Positions 1-4,633 of a DNA stretch of 8,927 nucleotides are shown here, piece after piece. The position numbers were made by a program, and so were the translations under genes. Source of the stretch: an uncultured Collinsella sp. GTDB lineage: Bacteria; Actinomycetota; Coriobacteriia; Coriobacteriales; Coriobacteriaceae. The stretch covers positions 1 through 8,927 of the forward strand of contig URUW01000067.1 in NCBI GenBank assembly GCA_900551205.1, written 5' to 3'. The notes beneath the pieces are model-generated. The model worked only from the letters and a program-made list of their open reading frames with translations. It did not search any database and was not told where the DNA came from. Every line of letters begins with the position of its first letter. The stretch's first letter is position 1.

Positions 1-230
1 GCCTCGTTCGCGGAGCTCACGTCGCGCCCGTCCACCGTCACAGTGCCGGAGGTCGCCGTGTCCATGCCGCCCAGAATGTTGAGGGCCGTGGTCTTGCCGG
101 CGCCCGAAGCACCCAGAATGATGGCGAGCTCGCCGCGCTCGACCGTAAAACTCGCGCCGTCGAGCGCGTGGATGCGGGCGTCGCCTTCGCCGTATGCTTT
201 GATGACGTCTTTGAATTCGATATAGGCCAT
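1..230 (-). CDS. ABC transporter ATP-binding protein, N-terminal part (cut by window edge)
   Basis: This is the first 76 codons of an ABC-transporter nucleotide-binding subunit, which would hydrolyse ATP on the cytoplasmic face to power a membrane permease. The protein starts MAYIEFKDVIKAYGEGDARI and has a clear Walker A motif, GASGAGKTT, at residues 40-48, followed by the LNILGG and SGTVTVDGRDV segments typical of the family. The early A-loop tyrosine (Y13) and the 'G-E-G-D-A-R-I-H-A-L-D' stretch resemble the LolD/MacB-type ATPases that pair with FtsX-like permeases; this subclass call is inference. Walker B, signature and H-loop lie beyond the left edge. The start is ATG at 228-230, with a weak GGGA about 8 bases upstream. 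The gene would continue leftward, and its partner permease is not visible. Family call is firm; substrate is unknown. Confidence 0.9.
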   Translation of the reverse strand, partial: MAYIEFKDVIKAYGEGDARIHALDGASFTVERGELAIILGASGAGKTTALNILGGMDTATSGTVTVDGRDVSSANE

Positions 231-280
231 CGATTAATTCCCATCTGGTCGGATAACTCTTTAGTATTACCCATTTCCCA

Positions 281-330
281 CCTACCAAAAAGGGACAGGT
301 TTATTTTGGCAGGTTTTATAAGGGGAAACG
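281..330 (+). repeat. REP-like palindrome, copy 1
   Basis: The core is an imperfect hairpin: CCTACCAAAA (281-290) and TTTTGGCAGG (304-313) around a 13-base loop, followed by a tail ending GGGGAAACG. Its reverse complement matches the sequence at 1414-1463 at 46 of 50 positions by direct comparison, so it is a dispersed repeat present twice in the window in opposite orientations. This copy's left arm has one mismatch and has lost the flanking A-run, so it looks more decayed than copy 2. It is extragenic, in the leader of the ABC gene. Role unknown. Confidence 0.8.
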
Positions 331-594
331 TACCTCTTTGGGGGCAGCGCGGGACGCGCAGGGGCGGCCGTGCAGATCGGCACAGCCGTCTCACGTGGAA
401 TCGACCGGCGCCCGCCTTTCCGTGACACCGGCAACTCGTTTTTGCTTGTTGGCATGGCCGCCATTATGACTTGGGACTGAGCACTCAAATTCTCACTCCT
501 CATTGCCACGCTTGCCGCAAGCTATCAGGGTGACGAGATGACGACGCTCGCTGTAGCAGCGCAGCCACACTCTATAAGCGAGGCGTTTGCCAGC

Positions 595-630
595 AAAAAA
601 GCGCGCAACAGGGTAAGCCCGCCGCGCGCT
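595..630 (-). terminator. Intrinsic terminator of the AIM24 gene
   Basis: Read on the minus strand, AGCGCGC pairs with GCGCGCT (arms 624-630 and 600-606) around a 17-base loop that can form a further GGG/CCC pairing. It is followed directly by a run of six T (595-600, A on the plus strand). It lies 13 bases past the AIM24 stop codon, as expected for a rho-independent terminator. Confidence 0.8.
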
Positions 631-642
631 ATCCTATGCGGA

Positions 643-1317
643 CTAGTTATTGTTGTTGGTCATCGAGGCCACTGCTGCCGCAAGATTGGAAATGGGCATC
701 GTCTGCAACCAGATGCGACCGGGACCGGTGAGCACGGTGTTGAACACGCCCTCGCCACCAAACATGATGTTTTTGACGCCCTTGACCATTTGAGCGTCGA
801 TGCTCACGGTCTCCTCAAAGCCGGCCACGTTGCCGGTATCCACAATCATCTGCTGGCCAGCAGCGAGCTCGTACTCAACCAGGTCGCCGTCGATCTCGGC
901 AAAAGCAACACCCGAGCCCGTGAGCTTCTGCATGATAAAGCCCTCGCCGCCAAAGACGCCGGCCTTTGCCTTCTTGTTAAAGTGAATGCTCAACTCGACG
1001 CCACTTTCCGCGGCAAGGAACGAACGCTTCTGCAAAATCCAGCTCTTGCCCGGACCGATCTCGATTGGCACGATGCGGCCGGGGAAGCAGGAGCCAAACG
1101 CGATCATGCCATCGCCACGCGCGGTCCAAATGTTTTGGAACAATGCCTCACCCGAAAAAGCCTTGGAGAACATCTTGCCGATGCCACCGCCCGAGGTAGA
1201 CATTTCCATGTTGGGGGTCATCCAAGCCATGGCGCCGCTTTCGGTGATCATGGATTCGCCATCGCTAAGGTTGCACGTAACAACCGGGAAAGCCCCTCCG
1301 CCGATCTCGTACTGCAT
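643..1317 (-). CDS. AIM24 family protein (TIGR00266/DUF124 type)
   Basis: The 224-residue product matches the AIM24 family, a beta-rich fold built from repeated strands and glycine turns. Recognisable parts are the N-terminal MQYEIGGGAFPVV, the GGGIGKMFSKAFSGEALF region (about residues 43-60), the PGKSWILQKRSFLA segment, and the late FGGEGVFNTVLTGPG and IWLQTMPI motifs. Length is normal for bacterial members. The name comes from a yeast mitochondrial protein; the molecular function in bacteria is not established, so no role is claimed. There is no signal peptide or membrane segment. The start is ATG at 1315-1317, with AAAGGAGA ending five bases upstream, an excellent ribosome site. It has its own promoter and terminator, so it is probably monocistronic. 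It ends in an unusual run of four asparagines. The inverted REP-like copies lie on either side of this gene. Confidence 0.9.
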   Translation of the reverse strand: MQYEIGGGAFPVVTCNLSDGESMITESGAMAWMTPNMEMSTSGGGIGKMFSKAFSGEALFQNIWTARGDGMIAFGSCFPGRIVPIEIGPGKSWILQKRSFLAAESGVELSIHFNKKAKAGVFGGEGFIMQKLTGSGVAFAEIDGDLVEYELAAGQQMIVDTGNVAGFEETVSIDAQMVKGVKNIMFGGEGVFNTVLTGPGRIWLQTMPISNLAAAVASMTNNNN

Positions 1318-1359
1318 GACCGTCTCCTTTCCACTCAGGAGCCGAATAACGATGCCTAT

Positions 1360-1388
1360 ATTTTAGCAGGTAGAGATGCATATGTTCA
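1360..1388 (-). promoter_or_regulatory. Probable promoter of the AIM24 gene
   Basis: On the minus strand, TGAACA (1383-1388) and TAAAAT (1360-1365) are separated by exactly 17 bases. The -10 hexamer is preceded by TGC, giving an extended -10 (TGCTAAAAT). The predicted transcript start is about 35 bases before the AIM24 start codon. The -35 matches the sigma-70 consensus at 4 of 6 positions; the -10 at 5 of 6. Confidence 0.6.
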
Positions 1389-1413
1389 CACCGCCCATGC
1401 CCTCTCCTGCGGA

Positions 1414-1468
1414 CGTTTCCCCAGATAAAACCTGCCAAAATAAACCTGTTCCTTTTTGGCAGGTTTTA
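1414..1468 (-). repeat. REP-like palindrome, copy 2
   Basis: A perfect 15-bp inverted repeat, TAAAACCTGCCAAAA (1426-1440) with its complement at 1454-1468, flanks a 13-base loop that itself contains AAACCTG. With the CGTTTCCCC tail at 1414-1422, the unit matches the reverse complement of copy 1 at 46 of 50 bases. The stop codon of the histidine-kinase remnant (1466-1468) lies inside the right arm. Being a long stem with U-rich flanks, it could also act as a transcription terminator for either strand; that is inference. Confidence 0.85.
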
Positions 1469-2020
1469 AAGGCAAACGGTGAAGGTGATCTGGTTGCCGT
1501 GACCGGATACGGTGGCGGCGCCTCCATGGGCCTCGGCGATGGCACGCACCACGGACAGGCCCACGCCCGAGCCACCCGTCTTGGAGCTGCGCGACGCATC
1601 CGCACGATAGAAGCGATCGAACAATCGGTCCAGGTCGCCCTCGGGCAGCTCGTCCACGGCGTTCGATACGACAAGCTCGGCGGCGCCCTTGCCTTTGCCG
1701 TGCGAAACGGCGCACAGGCTCAGCTCAATCACGCTGCCCTCGCTCGCATAGCGCGTGGCGTTGTCCAGTAGCAACTCAACCACCTGCGCCACCGCCGCGG
1801 CATCGGCATGGGTCCGCACGCCGGTCGCAATCGACGTCGACAGGCGTTTACCGCCTGAGACCGCCACCGACTTAAACGGCGCCGCCGTCTTGTTCACCGC
1901 CTCCGAAAGATCGATCGACGCCATGGTAAAGCCCGCCGAGCCCTCGTCCATGCGTGCCAAGAACACCAAGCGCTCCGTGAGCGCCGATAATAGCGCACCC
2001 GCACTCGCCTTAGTGCTGCC
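1466..2020 (-). pseudogene. Truncated sensor histidine kinase (C-terminal ATPase part only)
   Basis: The open frame encodes only the C-terminal half of a two-component sensor kinase. It opens right after an in-frame TAA (2021-2023). The first residues, LTERLVFLARMDEG, look like the second helix of a HisKA dimerisation domain. An ATP-binding domain follows: N box ELLLDNATRY, then DRLFDRFYRADASRS, and G2 box GGSGVGLSVVRAIAEAHGG. The canonical DxGxG G1 motif is replaced by a NAVDELPEGDL-type sequence, as in a known HK subgroup. The phospho-accepting histidine, membrane segments and sensor are absent, and no remnant of them appears in any minus frame up to ogt. There is no ATG start; the only candidates are TTG at 1967-1969 and GTG just inside it, without a good ribosome site. 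No response regulator is adjacent. The piece is best read as a decaying gene fragment whose 5' part was deleted; expression as a free ATPase domain is unlikely but not excluded. Confidence 0.8.
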
Positions 2021-2108
2021 TTAGCAGGTCGATGAGCATATTTAAAAAAGCAAGGTTATAGCTTAGTCGGACTTAAGGAACGGGCGGCTTCACATCTCGC
2101 CCTGCAAA

Positions 2109-2148
2109 CAACGCCCGTACAGCGAGCGCGCTTGCCGCATGGGCGTTG
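2109..2148 (-). terminator. Probable terminator of ogt
   Basis: On the minus strand, CAACGCCC (2141-2148) pairs perfectly with GGGCGTTG (2109-2116), and the intervening 24 bases can fold into an inner AGCG/CGCT stem. Only TTTG follows, so the U-tract is weak. It starts 14 bases after the ogt stop codon. Confidence 0.5.
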
Positions 2149-2162
2149 CGGCCGCCTGCAGC

Positions 2163-2738
2163 TTATAGATAGGCACCCTCGAGGCGCAGCAGCCACTCCT
2201 TGCGATCCAGTCCACCGGCGTATCCGTTGAGCGATCCGTCGGCCGCGACCACGCGATGGCACGGCACGATAATCGAAATAGGGTTGCGAGCGACCGCAGC
2301 CCCCACCGCGCGAGGAGATACAACGGGCGCTTCATTTCCCGGCACACGATGTCGAGCCGCAACACGCTGGGCGATCTCGCCATACGTAGCGACCTCGCCA
2401 CGCGGGATCGAAAGCAGCTCAAACCAAACCTCACGCTGAAACGCCGTGCCGATCATATGCAACGGCGGCGTAAACCGAGGTTCCTGCCCTGCAAAATAAG
2501 CATTCAGCCAAGCCCAGGAACGCTCAAGCACCGAAGAGGCCGCACCATTTGCCGGACTCACCGACGACATGCCACCAGTACCGGAAACCGCATCGACGCC
2601 TTCAACATGTTCGGAGTCTTCACGGAGAAGCGTGGAGCCAAAGTGCTCCTGCCCCTCAAACCAAAGCCCCGTCAGACCGCGGCCATCAGCGGCAAGCAGG
2701 ATTTCGCCCAAAGGCGAAGCAAACGTCGTCGTGACCAC
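2163..2738 (-). CDS. ogt: Methylated-DNA--protein-cysteine S-methyltransferase
   Basis: This is a suicide DNA-repair protein that transfers the alkyl group from O6-alkylguanine (and O4-alkylthymine in this family) to its own cysteine. The 191-residue product has the full C-terminal catalytic domain: FQREVWFELLSIPRGEVATY (100-119), the helix-turn-helix motif RAVGAAVARNP (143-153) with the arginine finger, and the active-site ISIIVPCHRVV with Cys160. After these comes NGYAGGLDRKEWLL. The N-terminal domain is present but carries a low-complexity Ser/Gly/Val insert at about residues 41-69, and a further insert of about a dozen residues precedes RAVG. That makes it longer than the usual 160-175. 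The start is GTG at 2736-2738, preceded by AAAGGAG six bases upstream. It appears to be a single-gene unit with a promoter near 2766. It could equally be named mgt or adaB-like; the activity call is firm. Confidence 0.93.
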   Translation of the reverse strand: MVTTTFASPLGEILLAADGRGLTGLWFEGQEHFGSTLLREDSEHVEGVDAVSGTGGMSSVSPANGAASSVLERSWAWLNAYFAGQEPRFTPPLHMIGTAFQREVWFELLSIPRGEVATYGEIAQRVAARHRVPGNEAPVVSPRAVGAAVARNPISIIVPCHRVVAADGSLNGYAGGLDRKEWLLRLEGAYL

Positions 2739-2765
2739 CAGCGGCTCCTTTCAAAACTCCGCAAC

Positions 2766-2771
2766 ATAATA
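2766..2771 (-). promoter_or_regulatory. Possible -10 element of ogt
   Basis: TATTAT on the minus strand lies 27 bases before the GTG start, with AAAGGAG between. The nearest TTGNNN hexamer (TTGTCT) is only 13 bases upstream of it, too close for a standard -35, so the assignment rests on the -10 and its position. Confidence 0.35.
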
Positions 2772-2900
2772 CCGCGAATTGTGCAGACAACCCCCGCAGA
2801 TACGTCCGGGCGGGCTCGCAATTACTTCAGCGAGGCTGTTTTTCCCAATCAAGCGAAGAAGACGCGGGGCTTCGACGCCAGGGCGGTACCCCCGCCAGCT

Positions 2901-3081
2901 GAGCTCTAATACTTTTCCCGAGAAGTGAACGAGTAAAAACGAAGTCCCGGAGCATCCACACCTTTAGACCGCAAAACCGCAGGATTCGCGCTGCAAAACC
3001 GCAGGAAATAGCGGTCAAAATATGCCAATGCTTCGGGGGTCCAAATAAGGTCCTTCACTTCTCGGGAAAGTATTAGACCTC
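2901..3081. repeat. 181-bp element with 28-bp terminal inverted repeats
   Basis: The ends, 2901-2929 and 3054-3081, are inverted copies differing by one substitution and one base of length in a T-run (27 matching positions). Both contain the 19-base core TTCCCGAGAAGTGAA or its complement plus CTAATACT. Inside, the symmetry continues imperfectly: CCCGGAGCAT near 2946-2955 opposes ATGCTTCGGGGG (3028-3039), and GACCGC (2967-2972) opposes GCGGTC (3011-3016). At the centre, GCAAAACCGCAGGA occurs twice (2971-2984 and 2993-3006). The whole unit can fold into one long hairpin with a two-repeat loop. There is no open frame. It resembles a miniature inverted-repeat element or a structured RNA. No target-site duplication is obvious. 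Confidence 0.7.
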
Positions 3082-3113
3082 AATTCGCACCAAGCCCAAA
3101 GTCACCCCAAGCA

Positions 3114-3182
3114 GCAGGCGCGAAGCGCCGCCGCTGCCGCCACGGCCCCGCAGTAGACCCAGGCGGCAGGCGCGAAGCGCCG
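3114..3182. repeat. Duplicated GC-rich mini-hairpin
   Basis: The 17-base sequence GCAGGCGCGAAGCGCCG occurs at 3114-3130 and again at 3166-3182, a 52-base period. Each copy contains a perfect GGCGC/GCGCC stem with a GAA loop. A GGCCCCGCA block follows each copy (3144-3152 and 3201-3209), so a unit of about 55 bp appears to have duplicated and diverged. Confidence 0.65.
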
Positions 3183-3292
3183 AGGCCGCCGCCGGGACTA
3201 GGCCCCGCAACAACCACGTGCTCCCATATCAGCCCAGCGGCCCCAACCAACAACGGCCCCATCGCAAGCCGCTCGCAGCAACGTCACCGCAA

Positions 3293-3420
3293 GCGGGGGC
3301 CGGGCTTAGTTTTCAGAACACTCCGCAGACCAGTGTGGCGCCTTGTCCGCGGCTCCGAAGGAGCAGGACAAGGCGCCACACATGGTCGAGGACGTTCTGA
3401 AAACTAAACCCGGCCCCCGC
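3293..3420 (-). repeat. 128-bp extragenic palindrome downstream of asd
   Basis: Outer arms 3293-3319 and 3394-3420 pair at 26 of 27 positions. After a short bubble, GACCA (3328-3332) pairs with TGGTC (3383-3387), then a perfect 16-bp stem (3333-3348 with 3366-3381), then an apex stem GCTCC/GGAGC with a GAA loop (3352-3364). It begins 13 bases after the asd stop codon on the minus strand, where it could block transcription or 3' decay, but there is no U-tract. On the minus strand it carries TCCTGCTCCTTCGGAGC, identical to the apex of the hairpin after thrB. Confidence 0.85.
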
Positions 3421-3433
3421 CGGACAGGTCAAC

Positions 3434-4459
3434 CTACTCGCAGAGCAGCTTAGCGATCTGGACAGCGTTGGTTGCCGCGCCCTTACGGATTTGGTCGCCG
3501 CAGCACCAGAAGGTAATGCCACGTGCGGCCTCGGGGTTCGAGATATCACGGCGCACGCGACCGACCCAAATCAGGTCCTGGTCGGAGGTGTCCATCGGCA
3601 TGGGGAAGCGGTCGTGCGCATCCTCGGCACTCATGTCGTCAACCAGCTTGACGCCCGGAGCGGCGGCCAGCGCAGCACGGGCCTCCTCAACCGTAATGTC
3701 GCGCTCGAACTCGAGCGTAATGCTCTCGGAGTGCGAGCGCAGCACGGGCACGCGCACGCAGGTGCAGTTCACGCGCAGCTCGGGCAGGTGCATGATCTTG
3801 CGGCCCTCGTTTTGCAGCTTCATCTCCTCGGAGGTAAAGCCCTCCTCCTTGACGCCGCCAATCTGCGGAATCAGGTTGCTCGCCAGCTGGGCGGCAAAGG
3901 CGCGCGGCTCGGGAATCTCCTCACCACGGCCCAGAGCGGCCAGCTGAGCCTCGAGCTCGGCCATACCGGGAGTGCCAGCACCCGAAGCTGCCTGATACGT
4001 GGACACGATCATGCGCTTCACGCCGGCGAGCTGATGTAGCGGCCACGTGGGAACCAGGCCGATGATAGTCGCGCAGTTGGGGTTGGCGATCAAGCCGTGG
4101 TGCCACTTAATGTCATCGGCGTTAATCTCGGGCACGACCAGCGGCACCTCGGGATCCAGACGGAAGGCATGGCTGTTGTCGACCACGACGGCGCCGCGCT
4201 TGACGGCCTCGGGCAGCAGTTCCTTGGCGATATCGTCGCCGGCAGCGCCGAGTACGATGTCGCAGCCCTCAAAAGCCTCGGGGCAAGCCTCCTCAATCAC
4301 AACCTGCTCGCCGCGGAACTCGACGGTCTTGCCCGCAGAGCGCGCGCTCGCCAGCAGCTTGAGCTTGCCAACCGGAAACTCCTGCTCGTTGAGGCACTCG
4401 AGCATCTGGGTGCCAACAGCTCCCGTCGCGCCCAAAATAGCAACCGTGTACTGTTTCAT
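3434..4459 (-). CDS. asd: Aspartate-semialdehyde dehydrogenase
   Basis: The enzyme reduces beta-aspartyl phosphate to aspartate semialdehyde with NADPH in the cytoplasm, the step that feeds lysine/diaminopimelate, methionine and threonine synthesis. The 341-residue product shows the N-terminal NADP-binding loop GATGAVG (10-16), the VVDNSHAFR segment (92-100) and the catalytic cysteine in NPNCAT (Cys129). Next comes STYQAASGAG (153-162, with the conserved Gln). The RVPVLRSHSES segment supplies the catalytic histidine (His243), and WVGRVRRD lies near the C-terminus. Length is normal. The start is ATG at 4457-4459, with AAAGGGGGA just upstream. An in-frame extension to 4615 exists but crosses the lysC terminator and has no family similarity, so it was not used. 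It lies downstream of lysC in the same direction, 174 bases away, separated by an intrinsic terminator and apparently with its own promoter. Confidence 0.97.
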   Translation of the reverse strand: MKQYTVAILGATGAVGTQMLECLNEQEFPVGKLKLLASARSAGKTVEFRGEQVVIEEACPEAFEGCDIVLGAAGDDIAKELLPEAVKRGAVVVDNSHAFRLDPEVPLVVPEINADDIKWHHGLIANPNCATIIGLVPTWPLHQLAGVKRMIVSTYQAASGAGTPGMAELEAQLAALGRGEEIPEPRAFAAQLASNLIPQIGGVKEEGFTSEEMKLQNEGRKIMHLPELRVNCTCVRVPVLRSHSESITLEFERDITVEEARAALAAAPGVKLVDDMSAEDAHDRFPMPMDTSDQDLIWVGRVRRDISNPEAARGITFWCCGDQIRKGAATNAVQIAKLLCE

Positions 4460-4523
4460 GCTTCCCCCTTTTAAGGTTGTGGCTTTTGCCCGCACGCCGA
4501 GCAGGCTGAATAGTCTTGCCCAG

Positions 4524-4551
4524 TTTATACAAAAACGGGACGGATATGAAA
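4524..4551 (-). promoter_or_regulatory. Possible asd promoter overlapping the lysC terminator
   Basis: On the minus strand, TATAAA (4524-4529) is a good -10 directly after the T-run of the terminator. A poor TTTCAT -35 candidate sits 16 bases upstream inside the terminator hairpin. The predicted start gives a leader of about 58 bases before the asd ATG. The -10 is convincing by composition; the -35 is not. Confidence 0.35.
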
Positions 4552-4561
4552 CCCGCCCCGT
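4531..4561 (-). terminator. Intrinsic terminator between lysC and asd
   Basis: On the minus strand, ACGGGGCGG (4553-4561) pairs with CCGTCCCGT (4535-4543), with one G-U pair, around the loop GTTTCATAT. A T-run follows (4531-4535). It sits about 73 bases past the lysC stop, so asd would need read-through or its own promoter. Confidence 0.7.
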
Positions 4562-4583
4562 CGAAACGAAACCGAAACGAAAC
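4562..4583. repeat. Perfect 11-bp tandem duplication CGAAACGAAAC
   Basis: CGAAACGAAAC occurs twice head to tail (4562-4572, 4573-4583), giving four CGAAA units in phase 5, 6, 5. It lies between two hairpins in the lysC-asd gap and immediately upstream of the putative asd promoter. It could be a regulator site or simple slippage. Confidence 0.6.
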
Positions 4584-4589
4584 GCCCCA

Positions 4590-4625
4590 CGGTAGATTTT
4601 TGAGACATGACCCAAAAACCTACCG
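4590..4625 (-). repeat. 13-bp inverted repeat after the lysC stop codon
   Basis: CGGTAGATTTTTG (4590-4602) and CAAAAACCTACCG (4613-4625) pair at 12 of 13 positions around a 10-base loop, starting eight bases past the lysC stop on the minus strand. The T-run is within the stem and no U-tract follows, so it looks like a 3' stabilising hairpin or protein site more than a terminator. Confidence 0.6.
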
Positions 4626-4633
4626 AGCAGTCA

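Larger units (their letters stand above)
231..642. other. Gene-poor spacer between ABC ATPase and AIM24 gene
   Basis: No confident gene is seen in these 412 bases. The stretch holds a REP-like palindrome (281-330) and, at its right end, the intrinsic terminator of the AIM24 gene (595-630). A short plus-strand open frame at 322-480 ends in a hydrophobic run (NSFLLVGMAAIMTWD, then stop), but it has no start codon with a ribosome site and begins inside the repeat. It may be the decayed tail of an old gene. A 75-codon minus-strand frame (282-509) also runs into the repeat and looks spurious. The promoter of the ABC gene should lie here, but no convincing -35/-10 pair was found. Confidence 0.5.
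2739..3433. other. Gene-free 695-bp stretch rich in palindromes
   Basis: No open frame here has a start with a ribosome site plus protein-like composition; the short frames present are mirror images of the repeats. From left to right it holds the ogt leader (2739-2790), a weak GC-rich hairpin near 2813-2838, a 181-bp element with terminal inverted repeats (2901-3081), a duplicated GGCGCGAAGCGCC hairpin (3114-3182), plain GC-rich spacer to about 3290, and a 128-bp palindrome just downstream of asd. Confidence 0.7.

Noticed and set aside
282..509. Minus-strand 75-codon frame ending in the REP-like repeat
   Set aside because: No good ribosome site, and its last third is encoded by the repeat; composition is not protein-like.
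538..1428. Long plus-strand open frame of 296 codons opposite the AIM24 gene
   Set aside because: It mirrors a minus-strand gene with family motifs, a strong ribosome site, a promoter and a terminator; high GC content produces such antisense frames.
2256..2909. Plus-strand open frame of 217 codons opposite ogt
   Set aside because: It is an Arg/Pro-rich antisense product running into the inverted-repeat element; ogt carries the active site on the other strand.
2971..3006. CRISPR-like repeats
   Set aside because: Only two 14-base copies 22 bases apart with an 8-base spacer; they belong to the loop of the inverted-repeat element and no cas gene is present.
4460..4615. 52-codon N-terminal extension of asd
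   Set aside because: It passes through the lysC terminator and tandem repeat, while the ATG at 4457-4459 has a good ribosome site and gives the family's normal N-terminus.
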